A stretch of 38,275 nt of DNA from an uncultured Halobacteria archaeon (GTDB taxonomy: Archaea > Halobacteriota > Halobacteria > Halobacteriales > Haloferacaceae). The DNA lies in the NCBI GenBank assembly GCA_937142015.1, contig CAKZQY010000290.1:1-38275 (forward strand), written 5' to 3'. Both the position numbers and the translations under genes were made by a program. Below, in pieces: positions 26,369-36,140 of this stretch. A model generated the notes under the pieces. That model searched no databases. It was not told the DNA's origin and was given only the letters and a program-made list of their open reading frames with translations. Numbering within the stretch: the first letter of the stretch is position 1; each line of letters begins with the position of its first letter.

Positions 26369-27423
26369 GTGGCACAGAGCCATTGTTGTCGGTCGAGAGC
26401 CTCACCACCCACTTCCACACGGAGGAGGGGACAGTCCGCGCGGTCGACGGCGTCGACTTCGACGTCTACCGCGGGGAGACGGTCGCCATCGTCGGCGAGA
26501 GCGGGAGCGGGAAGACGGTGACCAGCGAGTCCGTGACGAAGATCATCGACATTCCGCCGGGAGAGATCGTCGACGGGTCGGTCACCTTCGACGGGCGAGA
26601 GCTCACCGGGCTGTCGGACGAGGAGCTGCAGGAGATCCGCGGCGACCGGATCAGTCACGTGTTCCAGAACCCACAGAACGGGCTCAACCCGGTCTACCGG
26701 GTCGGTCGCCAGATCGGCGAGGTGTTGCGGATTCACGAGGACGGCATCTCCGACGCGGAGGTCCGGCGGCGTGTCGTGGACCTCCTCGACAGGACCGGTA
26801 TCCCGGAGGCGAGTTCCCGGGTGGACGACTACCCACACGAGTTCTCCGGCGGGATGAAACAGCGCGTGTTGATCGCCATGGCGCTGGCTCGGGACCCGGA
26901 TCTGTTGATCGCCGACGAGCCGACGACCGCGCTGGACGTGACGATCCAAGCTCAGATTCTCCGACTGCTGGAGGAGCTCCAAGCCGACTTCGACATGAGC
27001 GTGATCTTCGTCACCCACGATCTGGCAGTGGTCTCGGAGATCGCCGACAGAGTCGTCGTGATGTACGCCGGGAAGGTGATGGAGCGCGGTCGCGTCGAGG
27101 AGGTGTTCGAAGCGCCCGCACACCCGTACACGCGGTCGCTGATCGCGTGTCTCCCCGGTCGTGGCTCCGCGATGCGGCGCATCGAGGGGTCGTTGCCGGA
27201 GGCGACGGACCCACCGGAGGGCTGTCGGTTCCACCCGCGGTGTGAGTACGCCACCGACGGCTGTGCGAGCGGCGATCAACCACCGCTGTACCACGTTGGC
27301 GGCGACGGGAATCGGCAGTCGCCAGCCCCCGTCGGCGGTGACGCTGATCACACGGCCGCCTGCGTCTACTACGGTCCTGCACACGACGTGTCGACGCTCG
27401 AAGACGGGGGTGATCGGCAGTGA
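26365..27423 (+). CDS. ABC transporter ATP-binding protein (DppD/OppD type), GTG start
   Basis: [11 protein letters not shown] Walker [33 protein letters not shown] signature/Walker B; oligo_HPY-like C-terminus; SD GGAGGT 26351-26356. Confidence 0.95.
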   Translation: MSGTEPLLSVESLTTHFHTEEGTVRAVDGVDFDVYRGETVAIVGESGSGKTVTSESVTKIIDIPPGEIVDGSVTFDGRELTGLSDEELQEIRGDRISHVFQNPQNGLNPVYRVGRQIGEVLRIHEDGISDAEVRRRVVDLLDRTGIPEASSRVDDYPHEFSGGMKQRVLIAMALARDPDLLIADEPTTALDVTIQAQILRLLEELQADFDMSVIFVTHDLAVVSEIADRVVVMYAGKVMERGRVEEVFEAPAHPYTRSLIACLPGRGSAMRRIEGSLPEATDPPEGCRFHPRCEYATDGCASGDQPPLYHVGGDGNRQSPAPVGGDADHTAACVYYGPAHDVSTLEDGGDRQ

Positions 27424-28739
27424 GCCGAACGGAGCCGCTGTTAGAAGTGCGGAACTTGACGAAACACTTCCCGATCACGGAGGGGATCTTCAACCGCGAA
27501 GTCGGTCGTGTTCGGGCGGTCGACGGCATCAGCTTCACAGTCGACCCGGGTGAGACGGTAGGTCTCGTCGGCGAGTCCGGCTGCGGGAAGTCGACAGCCG
27601 CGGAGACGATTCTCCGGCTGGAGGAGCCGACGGACGGGGAGGTGTTGTTCGACGGGCAGGATCTGACGGCGTTCGACGACACGGAGCTGAAGGCGTTCCG
27701 GCGGGAGGCGCAGATGATCTTCCAGAACCCGGACTCCAGCTTCGATCCACGGATGACCGTCGGGGAGTCGATTGCGGAGCCGCTGCGAATCCACGGTGTC
27801 GGCCCGCGCGAGCGCCGCCAGACCATCGCTCGTGACCTGCTCGAACGGGTGGGACTGGCGGCAGACGACGCGGATCGGTACCCACACGAGCTCTCCGGCG
27901 GGCAGAAACAGCGCGTCGCACTCGCACGCGCACTGGTCGTCAACCCGCGGCTGATCGTCGCCGACGAGCCGGTGTCTGCCCTCGACGTGTCCGTCCAAGC
28001 CGACGTGATCACGCTCCTGCGAGAGGTCCAAGCGGCGTTCGATCTCTCGATTCTGTTCATCAGCCACGACATGAGCGTGGTTCGTGAGGTGTGTGACCGT
28101 GTCGCGGTGATGTACCTCGGCGAGATCGTGGAGTTGGCCGACACGGAGACGCTGTTCGAAGAGCCACAGCACCCGTACACGCGGGCGCTGCTCCGGTCGA
28201 TTCCGACGCTCGACCCGGGCGAGCGTGGGATCGACGCCAGCCTGACTGGCGAGGTGCCGAACCCGTCGAACCCGCCCGCCGGCTGTAACTTCCACACGCG
28301 GTGTCCGGAGGTGATCCAACCAGCGGAACTCGATCTGGATCAGTCGACGTACCGCGGAATCGTCGACCTCCGCGTGACGGCACGGAGACACGGAATCGAC
28401 GTCGAGAGTCTCCGCGACCTCGTCGGTGTCGATCCCGACGCGTCGCTGACAGACGAACAGGCGGCGGAGATGCGGGCCGCACTCCGCGCGGAACACGACG
28501 TTCCCGAGACAGTCGACGATCCAGAGGCGGAGTCGGTGCTCTCCTCTGCACTCGACGAGATCGTCCGCGGCGAGACGGCGGCCGGCGTCGAGCGACTCGC
28601 CGAGACGTTCGCCTCGCCGTGTGAGTCGACCGACCCCGGACTGCGCGACACTGGCGTCGGTCACCCCGCCGCCTGTCTCCAGTTCGACGACGCCGAGACT
28701 GCTGTCGACCGCGAGGAGAGTGAACTCACCGCAGACTGA
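27420..28739 (+). CDS. ABC transporter ATP-binding protein (DppF/OppF type) with long C-terminal insertion, GTG start
   Basis: GESGCGKSTAAETILRL, LSGGQKQRVALARALVVNPRLIVADEPVSALD; overlaps the upstream stop. Confidence 0.95.
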   Translation: MSRTEPLLEVRNLTKHFPITEGIFNREVGRVRAVDGISFTVDPGETVGLVGESGCGKSTAAETILRLEEPTDGEVLFDGQDLTAFDDTELKAFRREAQMIFQNPDSSFDPRMTVGESIAEPLRIHGVGPRERRQTIARDLLERVGLAADDADRYPHELSGGQKQRVALARALVVNPRLIVADEPVSALDVSVQADVITLLREVQAAFDLSILFISHDMSVVREVCDRVAVMYLGEIVELADTETLFEEPQHPYTRALLRSIPTLDPGERGIDASLTGEVPNPSNPPAGCNFHTRCPEVIQPAELDLDQSTYRGIVDLRVTARRHGIDVESLRDLVGVDPDASLTDEQAAEMRAALRAEHDVPETVDDPEAESVLSSALDEIVRGETAAGVERLAETFASPCESTDPGLRDTGVGHPAACLQFDDAETAVDREESELTAD

Positions 28740-28833
28740 GACTGACGAACGAGCGGCGACAGTCCGAGGCCTGCGGATCGCTCGGATCGCTCGAAGCGGG
28801 AGCGTTTTTGCGTCGGTCGCCCGAGAGGCGACC

Positions 28834-29433
28834 GTGCGAATCGCCATTCCGATCTACGAGGGGTTCGACGAACTCGACGCAATCGGTCCCTTCGAGGTGT
28901 TCCAGAACGCGGCGGACGCGGGCGCAGACTGTGCTGTGGGTCTGTGCACGGTCGGCGACAGCGAGCCGACACGGGTGACAGCGAGTCACGGGCTTCGTGT
29001 CGAGCCAGACGGCCGACTGCCGACTCCGGAGGAGCCGGACGCGCCGGCTCTGCTCGTCGTCCCGGGCGGCGGGTGGAACGACCGCTCGGCCGCCGGCGCG
29101 TACGCGGAGTACGACGCGGGTGTGATCCCGGAGGCTGTCGCCGAACACCACGCCGCGGGTGCGACAGTCGCCTCGGTGTGTACCGGCGGGATGCTGTTGG
29201 CCGAGGCGGGTGTGCTGGACGGTCGCCCGGCGGTCACACACCGCGGCGCGTTGGACGACCTCCGAGAGACGGACGCGGTCGTCCGCGAAGACCGCGTCGT
29301 CGACGACGGAGACGTGGTGACAGCCGGCGGCGTCACCAGCGGGATCGACCTCGCGCTCCACCTCGTCGAACGGGAGTTCGGCGCGTCGACGGCCTCGACC
29401 GTCTCCGACCAGATGGAGTACGAGCGTCGCTGA
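28834..29433 (+). CDS. DJ-1/PfpI family protein, GTG start
   Basis: VRIAIPIYEGFDELDAIGPFEVFQNA...ASVCTGGMLLAEAGVLDGRPAVTHRGALDDL: nucleophile-elbow Cys motif. Confidence 0.92.
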   Translation: MRIAIPIYEGFDELDAIGPFEVFQNAADAGADCAVGLCTVGDSEPTRVTASHGLRVEPDGRLPTPEEPDAPALLVVPGGGWNDRSAAGAYAEYDAGVIPEAVAEHHAAGATVASVCTGGMLLAEAGVLDGRPAVTHRGALDDLRETDAVVREDRVVDDGDVVTAGGVTSGIDLALHLVEREFGASTASTVSDQMEYERR

Positions 29434-29546
29434 TCCAGTCGAGGTCGCGCTCTGTCCCGCTCGTGGCAGGTCGAAGCTACGCGAGCGTCTGGCTCGGTGA
29501 CGACCCGAGTCTGTACGAGTGCTCGGCTCTGTAGCGACCCGAGACG

Positions 29547-30032
29547 CTAGTGTTCGGCTCCACGTGTCGCGGCGAGCACGTCCTCGTACGGCGGCTCCTG
29601 CCCGGGGTGGTCTGCAGCCCACGCGTAGGTGATCGTCCGGCTCTCGTCGACGACGAACACCGACCGCTGTGCCACTCGTTCGAGTCCCAGTTCCGGGAAG
29701 GAGTCGACCACGTCGAACGCAGTGATCCCCTCGCGGTCGTGGTCTGCGACCAACGGGAACTGGAGCCCCTCCGTGTCGGCGAACTCCCGTAACGCCCACG
29801 GGAGGTCCGTGCTCACGCCGAGCACCGTGCCGCCAGCCCCGGCGAAACGGTCGCCGTCGCTCTGAATCGACGCGAGTTCGTCCGTACAGGTGCTGGAGAA
29901 CGCTGCCGGAAAGAACGCCACCACGAGCGGCGCGTCGTCGAACCACTCCGAGAGGTCGAACGCCTCCAACTCCCCCGCTGTCGTCGCCACCGACGCCGTG
30001 AACGTCGGCGCTGTCTCGCCCGCTTGGAGCAT
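29547..30032 (-). CDS. Peroxiredoxin (AhpC/TSA, redoxin domain)
   Basis: MLQAGETAPTFTASVATTAGELEAFDLSEWFDDAPLVVAFFPAAFSSTCTDEL...VFVVDESRTITYAW. Confidence 0.9.
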   Translation of the reverse strand: MLQAGETAPTFTASVATTAGELEAFDLSEWFDDAPLVVAFFPAAFSSTCTDELASIQSDGDRFAGAGGTVLGVSTDLPWALREFADTEGLQFPLVADHDREGITAFDVVDSFPELGLERVAQRSVFVVDESRTITYAWAADHPGQEPPYEDVLAATRGAEH

Positions 30033-30143
30033 ACCTGTCTCACGGGTTACCAGAGTTTGAAACTACCGCTCTGCGTGCGGCAAATGGTGCGTCGAAGAGG
30101 AGGTGAACACAACCTGTGGAGGGGGGACGAGACCGCGGGTCTT

Positions 30144-30219
30144 CGGTGCCAGTCGTCTCGGTGTTGCCGGTAGTCGGTCGACTCGTTGTCGTCGCCGGTA
30201 GTCAGTCGTCTCGTTCGAC
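30144..30219. repeat. Degenerate ~24-28-bp tandem repeat spanning the 3' end/stop of the MscS gene
   Basis: CGGTGCCAGTCGTCTCGGTGTTGC / CGGTAGTCGGTCGACTCGTTGTCGTCGC / CGGTAGTCAGTCGTCTCGTTCGAC; stop TCA at 30202-30204. Confidence 0.65.
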
Positions 30220-31494
30220 GACTTCGGCCGGCGGCGTCTCCCCGTTCGCCTCCGCGGGTGGCTCCGGTCTCTCCTCACGGACACGGAACCCGCCTTCCTC
30301 GGCGCGTCCGGCGAGTTCACGCTGTGGGAACGGGATCTTCACACCCTCTGCTTGGTAGTGCTGCTTGATCGACTGGACGACCTCGGCGGTGGCGAGTGCT
30401 CGCGTCCGCGCGGAGGGGTTGTCGATCCAGAAGCGACACTCCAACACGACTGCGGAGTCGCCGAACGCCTTCGGCAGCACCTGCGGTGCCGGAACTGGCT
30501 TGACCTTCTCTGCCTCGTTGATCGCCGTCAGCGCCAGCTCCCGTGCCGTCTCGAGCTCCGTGCTGTAGTCGACCCCCACGTCGACGGAGAGTCTGAGCCG
30601 GTTCTGTTCCGTGTGGTTCGTCACTGTCGCGTTGCTCACCTGATCGTTCGGTAACACGACCGTGTCACCCCACGCGGTCCGGAGGCGAGTGTTGATGATC
30701 GTGATGTTCGTCACGACGCCCTCGACGTTGCTGATCTCCACCCAGTCGCCGAGCTCGAACGGGCGCGAGAACATGATCACGAACCCGGCGATCAGCGAAC
30801 TCAGCGTCTGCTGTGCGGCGATCCCGACCACGATCCCGAGGAAGCCCGCCCCGACGAGGAGGCCGTCGAGCTGGAAGTTCCACACGGAGAGCACGGTCAG
30901 TCCGACGGCGATCAACAGCGACACCCGGATCACCTGGAACGCGATCCCCTGCTGGTGACGGTTGATCAGTGTCGACTCGTCTGCGAACTCCTGCATCTTC
31001 CCCTCCAGCACGTCTGCGCCGACCAGCGCTCCCGCGATCAACAACAGCGTGATAGCGATCCGGCCGGCCGTCGGAGCGGCCGTCCCGAGGAGTCGTGCCA
31101 CCTCCGCGGCAGCCTCCGCGTAGCCCCAGACGAACAGGCCGGCGACGACCGCACCGACCGCCAGTGTCACTTGGATCGTCCGCACGACCAACGACTCCGC
31201 GAGGAGGTAGTCGTACCCCTTCGTCTCCTCGGGCAACAGATCCCGGTCGAACGCGACGCGTGTGAGAAGCTGTCCGACGACGTGGACGATCCGCGGCAGA
31301 AAGAACACGCCGCCGACGACCACGACGGCCGCCAGCCCGAGTGTCACCGCGACCCTCGCGTCGGTCGCCTCGACACCCCCGAACACCTCGCGTGCGACGC
31401 TCAACAGCCCCTCGCCGGCCGACGCGATCATCCCGCGCCCCTCGGCGGGTGCCGGTGCCGGCGTCGGAGTCGGTGTGGGGGTCGACTGTGTCAC
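30202..31494 (-). CDS. Mechanosensitive ion channel family protein (MscS), GTG start
   Basis: LVGAGFLGIVVGIAAQQTLSSLIAGFVIMFSRPFELGDWVEISNVEGVVTNITIINTRLRTAWGDTVVLPNDQVSNATVTNHT is the classic MscS core. Confidence 0.94.
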   Translation of the reverse strand: MTQSTPTPTPTPAPAPAEGRGMIASAGEGLLSVAREVFGGVEATDARVAVTLGLAAVVVVGGVFFLPRIVHVVGQLLTRVAFDRDLLPEETKGYDYLLAESLVVRTIQVTLAVGAVVAGLFVWGYAEAAAEVARLLGTAAPTAGRIAITLLLIAGALVGADVLEGKMQEFADESTLINRHQQGIAFQVIRVSLLIAVGLTVLSVWNFQLDGLLVGAGFLGIVVGIAAQQTLSSLIAGFVIMFSRPFELGDWVEISNVEGVVTNITIINTRLRTAWGDTVVLPNDQVSNATVTNHTEQNRLRLSVDVGVDYSTELETARELALTAINEAEKVKPVPAPQVLPKAFGDSAVVLECRFWIDNPSARTRALATAEVVQSIKQHYQAEGVKIPFPQRELAGRAEEGGFRVREERPEPPAEANGETPPAEVVERDD

Positions 31495-31557
31495 ACACGT
31501 CTCTCTGTCGTGCGTGGACAAAAACTCGGCTGTCGTGCCGCCACGACACGACCTCGA

Positions 31558-31615
31558 CGCGTCCGTCGTCCACGACACGACACTCGCGCGTCCGTCGTCC
31601 ACGACACGACACTCG
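31558..31615. repeat. 2 x 29-bp tandem repeat between elp3 3' end and mscS 5' end
   Basis: CGCGTCCGTCGTCCACGACACGACACTCG twice, identical; partial preceding copy at ~31539. Confidence 0.93.
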
Positions 31616-31639
31616 TCGCATCACTCACGACGCGGCGGT

Positions 31640-33391
31640 CTACAGTGCTCGACTCACGTACGGGCCGTCTTGGTAGTAGTCCAGCTTCTCGCGGTAGTAC
31701 TCGCGGGCACCGATCCCGGAGATGACGGAGAGCTTCCCGAAGCCAGCCTCCCGAGCGCGGTCCTCGGCGGCCCGCAGCAGTCGACGGCCGTACCCTTGGT
31801 GTTGCCAGTCGCCGTCGCCCTCGTCGGTGAAGGTCGCCGGGGAGCCGTACACGTGGAGTTCCCGAACGAGGGCGGCGTCCCGCAGCTCCCGCCGGATCGG
31901 ATCGTCGTCTGCAGTGCCGGGGGCGGCGTGTGAGTACGACGGGAACCGGAGCCGACAGAACCCGACGAGCAGGTCTCGCACGGTGTCTTCGAACGAGATG
32001 AACTGCTCGACTCCGCCGCCCGCCTCGTACTCCACCACGTCCAGTTCCACGTCCCCGGGGTCGGGAGTGGCGTCGTTGTGGCCGACTTCCCGAGCGCGGA
32101 TGTCCCGCAGGTCGTACCCCTTCTCCTCGGCGCGCTGTTCCGCCAGCTGCCGGAGGTTCGACTTCCAGACGCCGGCGTCGATGAAGTCGGCGGGGATGTC
32201 TCGTTGGACGCGCTGGAGCCGACAGTACTTCGGAATCCGGTCCATCGCGTCTGCGATCACGTCGGCCGCCTGCTCGTTGTCCAGCGGCTCGAAGTCGTCG
32301 CGTCGCCACTGGTCGTACACACGAGTGCCGCGGACGACGAGCGTCGGGTAGATTTTCAGGTAGTCCGGTCGCCAGTCCGGGTTCTCGAACAGCTGTCGGA
32401 AGTCCTCGCGGATCATCGTCTCGGTCATCCCGGGCTGGCCCGGCATCGTGTGGAAGCCGACTTTGAACGCCGCGTCGCGCAGCCGTCGGTTGGCGTCCCG
32501 CGAGGCTCCGACGCCGTGCCCGCGGTGCATCTCGCGGTTGATCCGCTCGTAGGTGGTCTGGACCCCGACCTCGACCTTGGTGCCGCCGAGTCGCAGCATG
32601 CGGTCGATCTGCTCGGGATCACACCAGTCCGGCTTCGTCTCGAACGTGATCCCGATACACCGCACGTCGTTCGTCTCGTTGCGACGCTTCACGTCTTCGA
32701 GGTACGCGAACTCGTACGCCTCGGGGTCCTGTGCGAACGACCGTCCCTCGGCGGGGTTCGGCTCGCTGTCCGTGTCGTACTCGTTCATCGCCTGGAGCGC
32801 GCGCTTCACGAACCACTCCTGGTAGTCGTGGCTCCGGGCCGTCATGGTCCCGCCCATCAGGATCAGCTCGACCTTGTCGACCGGGTGGCCGATGTGACGG
32901 AGCTGTTCCAGCCGGAGACGCACCTGCCCGTAGGGGTCGTAGTCGTTCTGTTTCCCGCGTGCGGCCGCCGGCTCGTGGCCCGTGTAGCTCTGGGCGCTGG
33001 AGAACTCCGAGGCCGGCCCGCCCGGACAGTAGAGACACTTCCCGTGGGGACACATGTGCGGAGAGGTCATGATGGCCACCGGGGAGACGCCAGACGCGGT
33101 TCTGACAGGCTTGCGTCTGACGACCTCCATCACGTCTTCGCGGCGGTCCTCCGGGGCGTACTGGAGGATGTCGGTGTTCTGTGGCACCTTCGGCGCGGAG
33201 TAGTCCGAACAGACGTCGAGCTTCGCAGACTCCAAGCTGTCACTGTCCACGTCGCCGTCGAGAATCCGGTCGACCAACTCTCGACAGACCGCTCTGAACG
33301 CCTCCGAGGCCTCCGGGTGCGGCGAGGCGTCTGGCGTCCCGTCCTCGCCGGTGTCGCCGTGGTCCTCCGTGTCTGCCGCGCTCCTACTCAT
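31640..33391 (-). CDS. elp3: Elp3: tRNA U34 carboxymethyltransferase (radical SAM + GNAT)
   Basis: MCPHGKCLYCPGGP radical SAM cluster motif and C-terminal HQGYGRRLLRAAEDRAREAGFGKLSVISGIGAREYYREKLDYYQDGPYVSRAL. Confidence 0.97.
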   Translation of the reverse strand: MSRSAADTEDHGDTGEDGTPDASPHPEASEAFRAVCRELVDRILDGDVDSDSLESAKLDVCSDYSAPKVPQNTDILQYAPEDRREDVMEVVRRKPVRTASGVSPVAIMTSPHMCPHGKCLYCPGGPASEFSSAQSYTGHEPAAARGKQNDYDPYGQVRLRLEQLRHIGHPVDKVELILMGGTMTARSHDYQEWFVKRALQAMNEYDTDSEPNPAEGRSFAQDPEAYEFAYLEDVKRRNETNDVRCIGITFETKPDWCDPEQIDRMLRLGGTKVEVGVQTTYERINREMHRGHGVGASRDANRRLRDAAFKVGFHTMPGQPGMTETMIREDFRQLFENPDWRPDYLKIYPTLVVRGTRVYDQWRRDDFEPLDNEQAADVIADAMDRIPKYCRLQRVQRDIPADFIDAGVWKSNLRQLAEQRAEEKGYDLRDIRAREVGHNDATPDPGDVELDVVEYEAGGGVEQFISFEDTVRDLLVGFCRLRFPSYSHAAPGTADDDPIRRELRDAALVRELHVYGSPATFTDEGDGDWQHQGYGRRLLRAAEDRAREAGFGKLSVISGIGAREYYREKLDYYQDGPYVSRAL

Positions 33392-33453
33392 CGCCTCTCT
33401 GTCGGCGTGGTACTCCCGTAAGGGTGTCGGAGCGGCGACCGCGGCCGGCGTCG

Positions 33454-33564
33454 TACGGTCGTGCGTAGTGATTTTCGGTGACTGTCGCGGTATCGGGCGG
33501 TATCACGTCGCTGCGGTGCTCTCTGTCAGTCGTCGGTGGTACCGATCTACGCACGACCGTATCA
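33454..33564 (-). mobile_element. MITE-like small element, copy A (about 111 bp) bounded by TACGGTCGTGCGTAG / CTACGCACGACCGTA
   Basis: Inverted termini at 33454-33468 and 33549-33563. In reverse complement, both ends match the ends of copy B (37651-37797). Confidence 0.65.
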
Positions 33565-33699
33565 GCGCGCGCTCTCGGCGCGGTCGTGCCCCTGCCGGTC
33601 CCGCAGCGTCCGCAACTGACGGTCACACGCCGTCTCGGGAACGGACGCGCCCAGCAGCTCCGCCCACTCCGGGATGTGACACTCTGATCCTCGGGTCAT
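33562..33699 (-). CDS. Candidate 45-aa small protein (one CXn/H-containing motif)
   Basis: MTRGSECHIPEWAELLGASVPETACDRQLRTLRDRQGHDRAESAR; ATG at 33699; TGA is contributed by the repeat element end. Below the ORF-track cutoff. Confidence 0.35.
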   Translation of the reverse strand: MTRGSECHIPEWAELLGASVPETACDRQLRTLRDRQGHDRAESAR

Positions 33700-33741
33700 C
33701 GTCCGTACCCACACGAACCTCCGTGTTAACCGTTTGCCCCG

Positions 33742-33759
33742 GTTCCGAACAGTCGGAAC
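33742..33759. promoter_or_regulatory. Perfect 7-bp stem hairpin / dyad
   Basis: GTTCCGA-ACAG-TCGGAAC in the intergenic region upstream of the thioredoxin-like gene. Confidence 0.5.
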
Positions 33760-33876
33760 GTGTCAGAATCCAGCGTTCGGGCGGCTGTGAACCGCTGTGG
33801 CTGATAGGACGACCGACGCCTCGTCTGCCACGTCGATTCGGCGAACGGTTTTCTGTCCGGAGTCGTACGGTCTGGT

Positions 33877-34431
33877 ATGGTCGCTACAGAGTCAGACACG
33901 GAACTCGCGCGCGGCGAAGCAGTCCCGTCGTTCGAACTGCCCGGCGTCGACGGGGAGTACGCGCTGTCCGACTTCGACGACAACGACGCGGTGTTGGTCG
34001 TGTTCACCTGCAACCACTGTCCGTACGCGAAGGCGAAGTTCGACCTGTTGAACGACATCGCGGCGACGTACGACGACTGTGCAGTCGTCGGGATCAACCC
34101 GAACGACGCCGAGGAGTACCCCGAGGACTCCGTCGAGAAGATGGCGGCGTACGTCGAACGCGGAGAGGTCGCGTACGACGCCTACCTCCGCGACGAGTCC
34201 CAGTCCGTCGCACGCTCGTACGGCGCGGTGTGTACCCCCGACCCGTTCCTCCTCCGCAACGACGAGGGCACGTTCCGACTCGCGTACAACGGTCGACTCG
34301 ACGACGCGCTCAACCCGGACGACGAGGTGACGACCGTCTACATCCGCGATGCGATCAACAGCGTGCTCGCCGGTGAGCCCGTCGACATCGACCCCGGGCC
34401 GAGTCGTGGCTGTTCGATCAAGTGGCGGTGA
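33877..34431 (+). CDS. Thioredoxin-fold (AhpC/TSA-like) family protein
   Basis: ELARGEAVPSFELPGVDGEYALSDFDDNDAVLVVFTCNHCPYAKAKFDLLNDIA; CNHCPY redox motif. Confidence 0.92.
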   Translation: MVATESDTELARGEAVPSFELPGVDGEYALSDFDDNDAVLVVFTCNHCPYAKAKFDLLNDIAATYDDCAVVGINPNDAEEYPEDSVEKMAAYVERGEVAYDAYLRDESQSVARSYGAVCTPDPFLLRNDEGTFRLAYNGRLDDALNPDDEVTTVYIRDAINSVLAGEPVDIDPGPSRGCSIKWR

Positions 34432-34514
34432 GACGAGGTTCGTCCTCCGGTGAGACCGTCAGTGGCGTCACTCGGACGACCGTTTAAGTACGAACACGCC
34501 ACAACACCGCGTAG

Positions 34515-36131
34515 ATGACACTCGGCGACGTAGAGCCAGATCCGGCACCAGAGACGCCGCCAGTGCCGGCGCTCGCGGGGCGCGCGGCGGCGTGTGCAGA
34601 CCGGCTCGTGGCCGCAGACGAGGTGTTGCTCGCGTCACACATCGACGCGGACGGGTTGACGAGCGCCGCCGTCGCCGCGACCGCGCTGCGGCGGGCGGGC
34701 GTCCCGTTCGAGACGACGTTCGCAAAACAGCTAGACGCCGAGGAGGTGGCGAAGGTCGCAGCCACCGACTACGACACCGTGTTGTTCACCGACTTCGGCA
34801 GCGGCCAGTTGGACCACATCGCCGCCCACGAGGCGCGGGGAGCGTTCACGCCCGTGATCGCAGACCACCACCAGCCGGCCGACGCCGAGACGGAGTACCA
34901 CCTCAATCCGCTGTTGGAAGGGATCGACGGCGCGTCGGAGCTGTCAGGCGCTGGCGCGGCGTACGTCCTCGCACGGGCGATGGAAGACGCCACGGTAGAC
35001 GAGACGGCAGACGAGACAGACGGAGACACGGTGAGCGCGAGCGACACTTCCCACGACGGCACAGGCGACTCCCCGACACCACGTGCAGACGGCGGACTGG
35101 CTGCACTCGCCAGCGGTCCGAGCGCGGGTCCAACGCCGTCGGACAACCGCGATCTCGCGGCGCTCGCGGTCGTCGGCGCAGTCGGCGATATGCAGGACTC
35201 CGACGGCGGGCTGGTGGGAGCGAACCGTCGCATCGTCGCCGAGGGTGTCGCAGCGGGGGTGATCGAGGAACAGACCGATCTCGCGCTGTACGGTCGTCAG
35301 ACGCGTCCGCTCCCGAAGCTGTTGGAGTACGCCAGCGACGTTCAGATCCCCGGGATCTCGGACGACAAGAACGGAGCCGTCGAGTTCCTCCACGACACCG
35401 GCATCGAGTTGAAGACGGACGACGAGTGGCGGCGGTGGGTCGATCTCGACGGTACGGAGCGACAGACCGTCGTCAGCGCGCTTCTCCGCCGGGCGGTCGG
35501 CTCCGGCGTGCCACCGGACCGTGTCGAGCGACTGGTCGGCACCACCTACGTGTTGACCGACGAGGAGCCGGGGACGGAGCTCAGAGACGTGAGCGAGTTC
35601 TCCACGCTGTTGAACGCGACCGCACGCTACGAGCGAGCGGACGTGGGGCTGGCCGTGTGTCTCGGCGACCGCGACGAGGCGCTCGGCCGCGCGCAGACTC
35701 TGTTGCGGCAACACCGCCGGAATCTCTCGGAGGGAGTCCAGCTGGTCCAGTCCGAAGGCACCGAGCAGCGAGACAACCTCCAGTGGTTCGACGCCGGCAC
35801 GCGCATCCGCGAGACGATCGTCGGCATCGTCGCGGGGATGGCAGTCGGCAGTGACGGGATTCCGCGGTCGGTCCCGATCATCGCCTTCGCCGAGAAGAAC
35901 GCCGAGGAACTGAAAGTGTCCGCACGCGGCACGCACACGCTCGTGCGACGCGGACTGGACCTCTCTGTCGTGATGTCCGAGGCTGCCGGGGCCGTCGACG
36001 GTGCTGGCGGGGGCCCCGACGTGGCCGCGGGGGCGACCATTCCGAAGGAACGACGAGACGAGTTCCTCGACCACGCCGACGAGATCGTGGGCCGGCAACT
36101 CGGCGGCGACGACAGCCGCGAGAGTGGGTGA
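34515..36131 (+). CDS. DHH/DHHA1 family phosphoesterase (archaeal RecJ-like)
   Basis: VLLASHIDADGLTSAAVAATALRRAG; TVLFTDFGSGQLDHIAAHE; VIADHHQP; C-terminal DHHA1-like region. Confidence 0.9.
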   Translation: MTLGDVEPDPAPETPPVPALAGRAAACADRLVAADEVLLASHIDADGLTSAAVAATALRRAGVPFETTFAKQLDAEEVAKVAATDYDTVLFTDFGSGQLDHIAAHEARGAFTPVIADHHQPADAETEYHLNPLLEGIDGASELSGAGAAYVLARAMEDATVDETADETDGDTVSASDTSHDGTGDSPTPRADGGLAALASGPSAGPTPSDNRDLAALAVVGAVGDMQDSDGGLVGANRRIVAEGVAAGVIEEQTDLALYGRQTRPLPKLLEYASDVQIPGISDDKNGAVEFLHDTGIELKTDDEWRRWVDLDGTERQTVVSALLRRAVGSGVPPDRVERLVGTTYVLTDEEPGTELRDVSEFSTLLNATARYERADVGLAVCLGDRDEALGRAQTLLRQHRRNLSEGVQLVQSEGTEQRDNLQWFDAGTRIRETIVGIVAGMAVGSDGIPRSVPIIAFAEKNAEELKVSARGTHTLVRRGLDLSVVMSEAAGAVDGAGGGPDVAAGATIPKERRDEFLDHADEIVGRQLGGDDSRESG

Positions 36132-36140
36132 AGACCGACA

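Noticed and set aside
26168-26383. Minus-strand 71-aa ORF across the 27-bp repeat (SVTTSSGHGSVTTS...)
   Set aside because: It only reads through the tandem repeat on the antisense strand and runs into the permease gene; no promoter or conservation signal.
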